Assembly: GCA_035501575.1 (NCBI GenBank)
Contig: DATJVZ010000123.1
Coordinates: 1 to 5,521, forward strand
DNA from: JAFAGX01 sp035501575
GTDB lineage: Bacteria; Acidobacteriota; Terriglobia; Terriglobales; Acidobacteriaceae
Length of the DNA: 5,521 bases
Direction of reading: 5' to 3'
The number at the start of each line of letters is the position of its first letter. Within the stretch, counting starts at the first letter, position 1. The notes below the pieces were generated by a model. It was given only the letters and a program-made list of their open reading frames with translations, searched no databases and was not told the DNA's origin. A program made the position numbers and the translations under genes. This document shows positions 1 through 5,375 of the stretch, one piece after another.

Positions 1-1477
1 GTTGCTCAAACGGCTCGCGGAAGCACATCCGCAACTCTCCCCCCTGCCAACTCGCCCGCTCCAAGACAAGGCGGAGCATCCGACGCTGTTCGCTCGCTGC
101 CTGCTCCCTGAACAAGTCCGCCACTTTGCTGGTTAACAACATCAGATCGACAGCTTGGCCTGCCGGCGCTGGCGTCATGGATTCCAATTCCCTCATTTTT
201 ATGCGAACGCGGTTCTGCTTTTCACGCATCTCACCGGCTCTGCTATCGTACGTAGTGGCGTCGATTCTACCTTCCAGCCGGTCATCATAAAGAACTTCAA
301 GGTGTCTGCCTAACCGGTCGAATTCAGTTTGGTAGCGCACTAGGGCTTGCCTGCGCACCTCCTGTTCCCTCACATCGCTTGCCACGATTTCCTCCCGCAA
401 CCATGCGATCACTTCGGAGGGGATCACAAGCTCTCGCAATCGCGCCGCGAAACGGCTCGCCAGCTTTTCTTCGCGAGTGTACGGCTCCAGGCACTTTCCA
501 CGGTACCCAGTGCAGTGGTAGTACACATACCGGCCTTTCTTCATCTCGCCAACCAGCGAGCAGCCACAATGACCGCAGCTTATCAGCCCGGAGAAAGCAA
601 AATCATGCTTAACCTTACGGTGCTTTTTGTCGTGGCGGCCATCCAGAATTTCTTGGCATCGTTCCCAGACCGCTCCTGTCACCAGCGCTTCATGAACGCC
701 CTGATATTGTCTGCCGCCGTAATCGAATTCACCGGTATAAATACGCTTGCGCAGGATCTTATGCAGCGTGGCCACCGGAATTTTACTTCTGCTTTTCCGA
801 AAACGAAATCCCTCCTCAAATGCTTTCTTGGCCAGTGTTTTAAGCGAGTACTCACCCGAAGCAAACCAAGTGAACAGGTTCGTGACCATTGGACCAAGTA
901 CCGGGTCGGGCACGATGATGCGCTTGCCACCAGCACCCACGGTGTTGACGTAACCGATCGGCGCGAATGACGGAAACAGACCTTGGGAAGCCTTCGTGCG
1001 AAGTCCCTTCTGCACCTCCTCACTGAGGTTATCGATATAGTTCTTCGCCATGAGCACCTTGATGCCGTGCATGAACTTTTCCCCTGACCGTGCGTTCTTG
1101 GTCAGAATCGCGTTCTCTTTCACCAGATGGATTTCTAAATCCAGGTCGTCAATCGTTATGTAGTCTTTCCAATTCCTATACAAACGATCGGTCTTCTCAA
1201 CCAAGAGCACCCGGCAACTGGAGTGCTTGTCGAGGTACGAAACCATCGCAGCGAACCCCGCACGGCCAGTAGTCTTGGCCGTTTCAGCATCCAAGAACTC
1301 CTGTTTCATCAGCAGGCCCCGTTCGGCTGCATAGGCCCGCAATAATTCCAGCTGAGCGGGGATGCTATATCCCTGCTCCTGCTCCTTGCTGGAAACGCGG
1401 GCATACAGGACCGCTTCAACGTCCTCGTGAGCCATATGGCCTCGAACTTCCACCGATTGTATGCGTGTGTTCTTCAT
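1..1477 (-). CDS. Large serine recombinase, 3' end beyond the window
   Basis: Site-specific DNA recombinase of the large serine family (phage integrase/transposon type), which cuts and rejoins two att sites through a serine-DNA intermediate. The frame is open for 492 codons from ATG 1477 to the left edge without a stop. Visible parts: resolvase catalytic domain about residues 20-165, with LYARVSSKEQ (nucleophile probably Ser29), GRAGFAAMVSYL (71-82) and EKTDRLYRN (94-102); recombinase domain about 170-275; zinc ribbon about 298-332 with Cys301, Cys304, Cys322 and Cys329; a charged helical, probably coiled-coil stretch about 365-435; and the beginning of the C-terminal part. These enzymes are usually about 500-550 residues, so little is missing. 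ATG 1477 lies 3 nt after the stop of the preceding small gene, suggesting co-transcription. ATG 1435 (residue 15), with GAGG just upstream, is an alternative start that keeps the whole catalytic domain. The gene looks intact within the window. Substrate sites cannot be identified. Confidence 0.95.
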   Translation of the reverse strand, partial: MKNTRIQSVEVRGHMAHEDVEAVLYARVSSKEQEQGYSIPAQLELLRAYAAERGLLMKQEFLDAETAKTTGRAGFAAMVSYLDKHSSCRVLLVEKTDRLYRNWKDYITIDDLDLEIHLVKENAILTKNARSGEKFMHGIKVLMAKNYIDNLSEEVQKGLRTKASQGLFPSFAPIGYVNTVGAGGKRIIVPDPVLGPMVTNLFTWFASGEYSLKTLAKKAFEEGFRFRKSRSKIPVATLHKILRKRIYTGEFDYGGRQYQGVHEALVTGAVWERCQEILDGRHDKKHRKVKHDFAFSGLISCGHCGCSLVGEMKKGRYVYYHCTGYRGKCLEPYTREEKLASRFAARLRELVIPSEVIAWLREEIVASDVREQEVRRQALVRYQTEFDRLGRHLEVLYDDRLEGRIDATTYDSRAGEMREKQNRVRIKMRELESMTPAPAGQAVDLMLLTSKVADLFREQAASEQRRMLRLVLERASWQGGELRMCFREPFEQ

Positions 1478-1480
1478 GGT

Positions 1481-1684
1481 TTAGGCAACTTTCTCTAGAT
1501 TTGTTCTAACGCCATCGGCCTTCTGTTCCCAGGCACGCAGAATGGTGGCGAACTCCAACAGTCTAGCCCTAGTTGTTGCCCATTCCAAATCGGTGAGACG
1601 ACGTCCAACGCGTAGCTCCAGTGCCATTCGTGCAACGTTCTCCCGGTGAGCCGGAAGGACTATGTTCAGGTGCGAGTTCCTCAT
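1481..1684 (-). CDS. Small protein of unknown function upstream of the recombinase
   Basis: A 67-residue predicted soluble protein that I do not recognise. It is likely mostly alpha-helical and highly charged: a short N-terminal stretch (MRNSHLNIVLPAHRENVARM), then helices rich in Arg, Glu and Leu (RVGRRLTDLEW, RARLLEFATILRAWEQKA). No signal peptide or membrane segment is seen. It ends 3 nt before the recombinase ATG, so the two genes are probably one transcript with coupled translation. A small charged protein beside a large serine recombinase could be a recombination directionality factor or an accessory regulator, but that rests on position only. A GAGAGG lies about 14 nt before the ATG, farther than ideal. 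Overlapping frames on either strand have less protein-like compositions (Ser/Cys/Pro-rich). Confidence 0.6.
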   Translation of the reverse strand: MRNSHLNIVLPAHRENVARMALELRVGRRLTDLEWATTRARLLEFATILRAWEQKADGVRTNLEKVA

Positions 1685-1952
1685 GTATTTTGATCGCAGG
1701 TGCCTCTCTAGTCAGCGACTGTTGCCGGGAGCGGTTACCCTTGTCCTTCGAGGCATCGGTTTCACCCGCCTTCTGCCAGCAGGACGGTAAAGACGGTGTG
1801 GCCGCAGTCCTCTCGCATACTGAGACCAGAATAAGAACTTCTTTGAATCCGACCAATTCCGCACTTCACAACGGAACCCGTGGCTCCCCTAATACGTTGT
1901 TTCAGCACATACATACGCTTCCTGGACAAATTGTCCACAGTAATTACAGTAA
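1685..1952. other. Probable intergenic region upstream of the recombinase pair
   Basis: About 270 bp with no convincing gene. It probably holds the promoter for the 67-codon gene and the recombinase, but no clear -35/-10 pair was found. One minus-strand frame of 50 codons (1762-1914, start MYVLKQRIRG) has an AGGA 7 nt before its ATG. Its composition is unremarkable, it shows no family signature, and I leave it uncalled. The right edge holds the palindromes described separately. Confidence 0.5.
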
Positions 1953-1956
1953 TTAC
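1924..1956. promoter_or_regulatory. Cluster of three palindromes, possible operator
   Basis: GGACAAATTGTCC at 1924-1936 is a palindrome with 6-bp arms and one central base. It is followed by two copies of the perfect 8-bp palindrome GTAATTAC at 1940-1947 and 1949-1956, which form a tandem 9-bp repeat (ACAGTAATT twice, 1937-1954). The stop codon of the 190-codon gene (1953-1955) lies inside the second GTAATTAC. The cluster is AT-rich against GC-rich flanks. On the minus strand it sits after that gene and upstream of the recombinase pair, so it could be a regulator or recombination-protein binding site. No T-run follows, which argues against an intrinsic terminator. Confidence 0.4.
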
Positions 1957-2525
1957 TTCGGTCCGCGCCGGAGAGCCGGCAAGTACAGGTTCTTGCGCGC
2001 AGTGCTGATCCATTTACTGGTGTAGCTGGGCTTGCGCGCGAAAGCCTCCTGCCAAGTACGAAAGGCAGAAAACAGTTTGGAATTCGGAAGCGGCGTGGAT
2101 CCCCGATCCAGCCACTCACAGATTTGTTGAATGGAATTGGGGTGCGCCTGCTGGATGTTTTGCAGCGCTTCGTAAATCCTCTCATGTTGCCGCCCATGGG
2201 TTCCGGCCAACGGAGTCAACACGCCCATAGGCGGTTCGATGTCCATCTTGAGAAGCAGGAGGCGCAACGCCAGATTGAAAGCCGCCGAACAGTTATCTCT
2301 AGCGGCCGCTTCGAGCATGCGAACTGGCCGCCAGTGCTTTAGCTCACCCTTGAGCAGCCTGACGGGTATTGTAGGTATTTCGTAGTGTGGTGGTGTGCGT
2401 CGTAGGAACCGAGACAATGGGACCGGCTCCGTAGAGAACAACGGTTCCTCTTTGTGCTTCGATATAAACTCGTCAAACGTGATTGCCCCAGATCGCTTGC
2501 CGGTAGTCGTCTTCGTTTTTGCCAT
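1953..2525 (-). CDS. Basic protein of unknown function
   Basis: A 190-residue predicted soluble protein, not recognised. It has a Lys/Thr-rich basic N-terminus (MAKTKTTTGKRSG), a Pro-rich segment about 34-60 (PVPLSRFLRRTPP, IPTIPVRLLKG), a leucine-rich helix about 80-92 (AAFNLALRLLLLK), helical segments about 110-140, and a basic Trp-containing tail (about 155-190, TSKWISTARKNLYLPALR). No signal peptide or transmembrane helix is evident. ATG 2525 is well supported: GAGG stands 5 nt upstream. Its high charge and place upstream of a recombinase operon on the same strand suggest it belongs to the same mobile element, perhaps as a DNA-associated accessory protein; this is inference. The base pattern looks protein-coding and no frameshift is seen. 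Confidence 0.7.
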   Translation of the reverse strand: MAKTKTTTGKRSGAITFDEFISKHKEEPLFSTEPVPLSRFLRRTPPHYEIPTIPVRLLKGELKHWRPVRMLEAAARDNCSAAFNLALRLLLLKMDIEPPMGVLTPLAGTHGRQHERIYEALQNIQQAHPNSIQQICEWLDRGSTPLPNSKLFSAFRTWQEAFARKPSYTSKWISTARKNLYLPALRRGPK

Positions 2526-2570
2526 TATCGCCTCGTTCCCGCTTCGAGCTCCTCGGTTTCACACCGCCCG

Positions 2571-2654
2571 TTAGTAATAGGGCTCTTGAGCAAAGGGTAC
2601 AGACGAGACACTCGCCGCGTGGTCAGCGCTTGATTTGTTCTTCGCATGTTTCAT
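2571..2654 (-). CDS. Possible 27-codon leader or small protein
   Basis: A short frame starting MKHAKNKSSADH and ending FAQEPYY, 45 nt ahead of the 190-codon gene on the same strand. GGAAGGAAC lies 9-15 nt before its ATG, a reasonable ribosome binding site. The peptide is hydrophilic without a recognisable domain. It may be a leader peptide or simply a chance frame; an in-frame ATG six codons earlier (2672) also exists. Evidence is limited to the start context and strand agreement with the downstream genes. Confidence 0.25.
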   Translation of the reverse strand: MKHAKNKSSADHAASVSSVPFAQEPYY

Positions 2655-2673
2655 CGCTATAGTTCCTTCCATT

Positions 2674-2798
2674 AGTAAATCGAAGCGAGAAGAAGAAATT
2701 GCTGGTGGTCCCGACAGCCCTCGTGGTAGCGGAGGTTTTGCGAACGGGAGCACGCGACATAGCAGGAGGCGAACCATCTCTCTGCCAAGTAAATCGAA
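2674..2798 (+). repeat. Direct repeat pair AGTAAATCGAA
   Basis: The 11-mer AGTAAATCGAA occurs at 2674-2684 and 2788-2798, 114 bp apart. Flanks are only loosely similar beyond the 11-mer (GCGAGAAG versus ACCAGAGG). Two exact copies of an 11-mer inside about 400 bp are unlikely but not impossible by chance. Confidence 0.4.
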
Positions 2799-2927
2799 AC
2801 CAGAGGCTGCGGCTGCTGGGGAAAAAGAGCAGTCTTGCCAACTAGAGAGGATCTGGGGCTCGATAAGGGGCAGGGGGCTTCCGTTAAATCTGTCATTGAG
2901 GGCGACCGCCCTCGTGGTTAGCAGGGG
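2717..2927 (+). repeat. Direct repeat pair GCCCTCGTGGT
   Basis: GCCCTCGTGGT is at 2717-2727 and 2908-2918. Similarity continues for about 8 bases with one inserted T and small changes (AGCGGAGG versus TAGCAGGGG). The second copy overlaps the right arm of the inverted repeat at 2898-2913. It may mark a degenerate duplicated module in this non-coding stretch. Confidence 0.4.
2898..2913. repeat. Hairpin GAGGGC-GACC-GCCCTC
   Basis: A 6-bp GC-rich stem around a GACC tetraloop, or 7 bp if G and C of the loop also pair. There is no following T-run, so an intrinsic terminator is not supported. It could be part of a structured RNA or a protein site. Confidence 0.4.
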
Positions 2928-2942
2928 ACCAGCAGGATCTAA

Positions 2943-2958
2943 TGCTAATCAATTAGCA
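2943..2958. repeat. Palindrome TGCTAAT-CA-ATTAGCA
   Basis: Seven perfectly complementary bases on each side of a central CA. The AT-rich symmetric sequence in a GC-rich setting resembles a dimeric repressor operator more than an RNA hairpin, since a 2-nt loop is not sterically favourable. It lies about 75 bp before the NusG-like remnant. Confidence 0.4.
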
Positions 2959-2987
2959 ATAGGCGACGCCGAGGGAGATCGCTGGAG

Positions 2988-3016
2988 CCTCCTGCTCGCC
3001 TGCTGCTCCCAGGAGG
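2988..3016. repeat. Inverted repeat CCTCCTG...CAGGAGG
   Basis: Seven-base arms at 2988-2994 and 3010-3016 around a 15-nt loop. The right arm is a perfect Shine-Dalgarno-like AGGAGG, repeated at 3024-3029, so the stem would occlude the first copy. No start codon follows at a fitting distance: the next in-frame triplet is the TAA at 3031, so any gene once served by it is gone or has been replaced. Confidence 0.35.
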
Positions 3017-3033
3017 TACGCGCAGGAGGGTAA

Positions 3034-3426
3034 CACCATTGGAGCCGCGCACGAGAGCGGGACATCGATCGCGTTCTATTTCCCGGCTATGTCTTTATCC
3101 GCATGGCCGCGGATCATGTCCACTGGCAACCATGGATCGATGTGCTGCGCACGCCAGGGGTGGTTCTGATCCTTCCCTCCATCATTCCGGCCCAGGAGAT
3201 TCAAGCCATCCAGACGCTTCTGGTTTCGGGTATGCTGTTCGAAATGCGCGAAGCTCAACCCGGCGACAAGATCCTGATCACCCGCGGTCCCTTGCAGAGC
3301 TGCGAAGGCACGCTGCTGCGGCACAAGAAGCGCGGCCGGTCGGTAGTGCAATTGAACATCAGCATCATGGGCCGTGGTGCCGCAGTCGAAGTGGACACAG
3401 AGGATATTCAGGCTCTTAAATCCTAA
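3034..3426 (+). pseudogene. NusG/RfaH-family transcription factor, 5'-truncated
   Basis: NusG-family proteins bind RNA polymerase through an N-terminal NGN domain and contact ribosome, Rho or RNA through a C-terminal KOW domain; specialised paralogs act as operon-specific antiterminators. Recognisable sequence begins just after the in-frame TAA at 3031-3033 with HHWSRARERDIDR, then the family hallmark LFPGYVFIR and VLRTPGVVLIL of the NGN domain. A linker and a KOW domain follow (GDKILITRGPLQSCEGTLL, then a VVQLNISIMGRGAAVEV-like end). About the first 35-45 residues of a normal protein of about 170, including NGN strand 1 and helix 1, are missing and not found upstream in any frame. The only ATG is at 3103, inside the NGN domain just after LFPGYVFIR, which would give 107 residues with a broken NGN fold. 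No clear ribosome binding site precedes it. A functional KOW-only protein cannot be excluded; otherwise this is a remnant. Confidence 0.75.
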
Positions 3427-3431
3427 ACGGG

Positions 3432-3451
3432 GGTTGTCTAATGTGACAACC
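3432..3451 (+). terminator. Hairpin after the NusG-like remnant
   Basis: GGTTGTC-TAATGT-GACAACC gives a perfect 7-bp stem with a 6-nt loop, 6 nt after the TAA of the NusG-like frame. The position suits a transcription terminator, but the following sequence (TAGATTTCG) has no proper T-run, so it is weak as an intrinsic terminator. It could also be a protein-binding palindrome. Confidence 0.3.
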
Positions 3452-3489
3452 TAGATTTCGTCCTGGGGAATGATTCAGACTGTAAGGGA

Positions 3490-3507
3490 ATTGCAACCGG
3501 ATTGCAA
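3490..3507. promoter_or_regulatory. Twin ATTGCAA sites, possible operator
   Basis: ATTGCAA is at 3490-3496 and 3501-3507, exactly 11 bp apart and so on nearly the same face of the helix; the core TTGCAA is itself a perfect palindrome. The pair lies about 85 bp before the first ATG of the sigma factor operon, where a regulator could bind. No promoter boxes were identified with confidence. Confidence 0.3.
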
Positions 3508-3591
3508 GGTGTTTTTGGAGATGCGTGAGAGCGCGAGGCCCCGCCTGTTGATCTTTGTGCCTTCGTACTTCACTGTCTGCTTGAGCTCCGC

Positions 3592-3897
3592 ATGTGCCTG
3601 CTAACCGCCTGCGCTCTCGCCGCTCTCCTGGTTGTGCCTCTGTTTGTGCCCGATCCTCGAGGGCCATCTCTTCTCACTGACCCCATGGCCACGCAACCCC
3701 AAGTCGCCTTCGAAACTCAGCCATCGCAATTCCTGAGCCGGTGGAATGAATTCGCTTTGGCGTGGAATGATCTGAGCGTGGATCTGCGCCAGGGTTTGCT
3801 GCCACTGAAGAAATTCAAGCGCGTGAAACAGTTGTGGGATAAGCTCTACAACGATCGCGATTGGCCCAAGGATCTGAAGAAGAAGCGCACGAAATGA
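3592..3897 (+). CDS. Small protein of unknown function coupled to a sigma factor
   Basis: The stop codon TGA (3895-3897) overlaps the ATG of the sigma factor gene (3894-3896) as ATGA, so the two are very likely translated together. Two starts are possible. ATG 3592 gives 101 residues with an N-terminal hydrophobic stretch (residues 2-20, rich in Leu, Ala and Val), a membrane anchor or signal sequence. ATG 3685 gives 70 residues starting MATQPQVAFET, a soluble protein. Neither has a strong ribosome binding site. The shared part is helical and rich in Trp, Lys and Asp (FLSRWNEFALAWNDL, then a basic tail DLKKKRTK). I do not recognise a family. The partner position suggests a regulator or cofactor of the sigma factor, but anti-sigma genes usually follow rather than precede the sigma gene, and no anti-sigma zinc motif is seen. 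The reading frame is more certain than the start. Confidence 0.55.
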   Translation: MCLLTACALAALLVVPLFVPDPRGPSLLTDPMATQPQVAFETQPSQFLSRWNEFALAWNDLSVDLRQGLLPLKKFKRVKQLWDKLYNDRDWPKDLKKKRTK

Positions 3898-4427
3898 ATG
3901 GGCTCGAAAAAGCGCTTGAGGAATTGACGCCGGCAGGGCGTGCCGCATTGGTGACATTCGCGCGACATTGGCTGAACCAAGCCGACGCTGAAGATGTCGT
4001 GCAAACCACATTGCTGAAAGCATGGCGGGTCCGCGACGAGTTCCGCGGTGACACGGCGCCCATGGGCTATCTGCGACATGCCGTCCGCAATCAGGTGTTC
4101 GAACTGTTTCGGCGCACAAGGATACGTCGCGAGCAGAGCCTGGAAACCATGACACTGGTGGACAATCGGAACCACGCCATCGGGCTGGATGGATTGAAGC
4201 GCTTCGGCGTCGAGGACCGATTGGATGAGCGGTTGGACGCCAAGGCACGTCTGGTAGTGATCTCGAGGCAGGGGCGCCAAGCCCACATTCCCGATATCAC
4301 GCGGGTGGGGGTTCTGCTGAGTGAAGGCCAGACTTATGAGCAGATCGCCCGAAGCCTCCACTTGAATGCCAATTCTCTCAAGACCAATATCTTTCGTTTG
4401 CGCCTGCGGCTGGCCAAAGCCGCCTGA
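3894..4427 (+). CDS. ECF-like sigma-70 family RNA polymerase sigma factor
   Basis: A predicted 177-residue sigma factor that would direct RNA polymerase to a specific promoter set. Region 2 spans about residues 12-75: DAEDVVQTTLLKAWR (core-binding and -10 helices), FRGDTAPMGYLRHAVRNQVF (melting and -10 recognition) and LFRRTR. Region 4 is about 140-175, with the helix-turn-helix TYEQIARSLHLNANSLKTN followed by IFRLRLRLAKA, which would read the -35 element. The size fits ECF factors, which have regions 2 and 4 only. The linker and region 4.1 (about 80-140) are unusual: the common LPxxxRxVLxLR pattern is absent, replaced by DAKARLVVISRQGRQAHIP. ATG 3894 is preferred over ATG 3861 because of the ATGA overlap with the preceding small gene and because homology begins after it. 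The last 50 bp overlap the convergent gene on the other strand. Confidence 0.85.
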   Translation: MNGLEKALEELTPAGRAALVTFARHWLNQADAEDVVQTTLLKAWRVRDEFRGDTAPMGYLRHAVRNQVFELFRRTRIRREQSLETMTLVDNRNHAIGLDGLKRFGVEDRLDERLDAKARLVVISRQGRQAHIPDITRVGVLLSEGQTYEQIARSLHLNANSLKTNIFRLRLRLAKAA

Positions 4428-5205
4428 AACCGGAGCTAGTGATCTCAGGCGCGAAGGTCTGCCTCGGGCGGACCTCGGATACTTTGATTTGGAGTTTCTC
4501 TTGGTTTTCGAGCAACCAATTCTCACCTTTCATGGTTAGGCGATACCCGGTGTATGGGTTGCCGTTGTAATCCCTGACCTCATACGCTTCGACAAAACCA
4601 TCACGAGTCAAACGTATCAAGCCAAGTCGTGCGGCTATGGTTGTGTACCCTGCTTTTTCCATGTCGGTGTTGATCAAGTAGCTGGTTGCTTCCGTATCCG
4701 CATTCACCATGACGAAAGCTAAACTGGCGACCTCGTGCGGCCTCAACCCCTCTGTGCTTTTGACCGGGGACGCGGCGGCTATGGATTCGGTGGTGACCTT
4801 CTTTTTTAGAAGTGCCTTTAGCTTGTGGGTGATCTCGTTTTTCAACTTTTCAAAGTCCCTTGGTGAATCAGACAAGTACTGAATGATGCCGCGGTGTTGA
4901 ATGTCGAATGGGAACTTGTCGGCCTGCTGACTGGAGCAAATAATGACGACATCCTTGCCAGCTGCGATGGCGAATCCAAGCTCGTACATCACATTAGGGT
5001 TTCGAGTGCTGATATCGGCTAGACAGAGCGTGGCCGATCTAATCTCCTCATGAAGTGTGTCAATCGGGATCACCGCTCCATCGTCCCGATCCACTCGATA
5101 AGGGTCAAGGTCCGCTGCTTTGATGGCCGGGACAATGATATCGTCGTACCTTTTGTCATGCGCCCCTTTGTCGAACGGCTGAAACACACAACATCGCCCA
5201 TTCAT
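4378..5205 (-). CDS. TIR/nucleoside 2-deoxyribosyltransferase-like protein with C-terminal winged helix
   Basis: A 275-residue predicted cytoplasmic protein. Residues about 5-115 match the nucleoside 2-deoxyribosyltransferase/TIR-like fold: first strand and loop CCVFQPFDKG (5-14), YDDIIVPAIKAADLDPYRVD (20-39), EEIRSATLCLADIS (53-66), and the hallmark NPNVMYELGFAIAAGKDVV (69-87), where Glu75 lines up with the catalytic Glu of deoxyribosyltransferases and Asp64 ends a strand. Related proteins bind or cleave nucleotides, and several act as NAD-depleting or nucleotide-sensing effectors in anti-phage systems. A linker (about 125-155) leads to a probable winged-helix domain (about 155-235, ending YRLTMKGENWLLENQEK), suggesting a DNA-binding or sensor role. 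ATG 5205 is chosen because the fold begins 4 residues later; the frame is open to GTG 5307, but the extra 34 residues look non-conserved. No Shine-Dalgarno is seen at 5205, so near-leaderless initiation is possible. The last about 17 residues are antisense to the sigma gene. Substrate and target are unknown. Confidence 0.8.
   Translation of the reverse strand: MNGRCCVFQPFDKGAHDKRYDDIIVPAIKAADLDPYRVDRDDGAVIPIDTLHEEIRSATLCLADISTRNPNVMYELGFAIAAGKDVVIICSSQQADKFPFDIQHRGIIQYLSDSPRDFEKLKNEITHKLKALLKKKVTTESIAAASPVKSTEGLRPHEVASLAFVMVNADTEATSYLINTDMEKAGYTTIAARLGLIRLTRDGFVEAYEVRDYNGNPYTGYRLTMKGENWLLENQEKLQIKVSEVRPRQTFAPEITSSGFRRLWPAAGANERYWS
4455..4475. terminator. Hairpin between convergent genes
   Basis: AGGTCTGCC-TCG-GGCGGACCT forms a 9-bp stem (one G-T pair) with a 3-nt loop, 28 nt after the sigma factor stop and inside the 3' end of the opposing gene. 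Its position between two convergent genes fits a terminator, but no T-run follows on either side, so it would be weak or Rho-assisted. Confidence 0.35.
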
Positions 5206-5213
5206 GTTTTTCA

Positions 5214-5239
5214 ATTTTAAGTGATTTGTGTACAGAAAT
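5214..5239 (-). promoter_or_regulatory. Putative promoter and operator of the TIR/NDT-like gene
   Basis: Reading the minus strand, a TAAAAT (plus 5214-5219) resembles a -10 box. Just upstream sits an imperfect 16-bp palindrome, ATTTGTGTACAGAAAT on the plus strand (5224-5239), symmetric at 14 of 16 positions around TGTACA. No convincing -35 was found. A regulator bound there would cover the -35 region. The -10 lies only about 9 bp from ATG 5205, which would make the transcript nearly leaderless and agrees with the lack of a ribosome binding site. Confidence 0.35.
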
Positions 5240-5375
5240 CGACCCGCCAGCGCCGGTTCCGGGGTTGAGGCCTGCTGCCTTGCAGCGCACAACGTAAAGG
5301 CGCACACTGTGCATTATGGAGATTGAAGCGACCAAATGGCGCGGCTTCTACATGTTCTTACAGGACACGCCGCAC
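5240..5375. other. Short region between the TIR/NDT-like gene and the IS end
   Basis: No confident gene. It contains the small palindrome GCACA-C-TGTGC (5302-5312). On the plus strand, a frame from ATG 5316 (MEIEATKWRGFYMFLQDTPH) runs through the apparent IS boundary and stops at 5394-5396. It might be the first 20 codons of a gene cut by the insertion, but there is no good ribosome binding site. Confidence 0.35.

Larger units (their letters stand above)
2655..3033. other. Repeat-rich stretch without a convincing gene
   Basis: Open frames occur on both strands (for example 2635-3033 on the plus strand, 132 codons), but all have Ser/Arg/Gly-rich compositions typical of chance frames and none shows a domain. 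Instead the DNA holds two 11-bp direct repeats and three inverted repeats (listed separately), plus several AGCAGGA/CAGGAGG copies (about 2761, 2931, 3010, 3023). The right edge is the broken 5' end of a NusG-like gene. It looks like a junction between unrelated segments, a remnant of a non-coding element, or a structured RNA region; the sequence alone does not decide. Confidence 0.45.

Noticed and set aside
347..970. Plus-strand open frame of 207 codons opposite the recombinase
   Set aside because: It is antisense to a clear serine recombinase with catalytic and zinc-ribbon motifs, and its translation shows no domain.
1621..2025. Plus-strand open frame of 134 codons
   Set aside because: Ser/Cys/Arg-rich, no domain, no ribosome binding site, and antisense to the small gene and to the end of the 190-codon gene.
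2635..3033. Plus-strand 132-codon frame in phase with the NusG-like remnant
   Set aside because: It would be attractive as the missing N-terminus, but it has no NusG N-terminal pattern (no aromatic W-Y-A-L-like start) and a low-complexity Arg/Gly/Ser composition.
2560..3033. CRISPR array or tRNA in the repeat-rich block
   Set aside because: The repeats are only 11 bp, present twice each and unevenly spaced. No T-loop GTTCRA or cloverleaf arms were found.
3601..4248. Minus-strand open frame of 215 codons
   Set aside because: It is antisense to the sigma factor and small protein, whose motifs and ATGA coupling are more convincing; the product is Arg/Pro/His-rich without a domain.
3846..4526. 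Minus-strand open frame of 226 codons
   Set aside because: It covers the sigma factor in antisense and shows no family signature.
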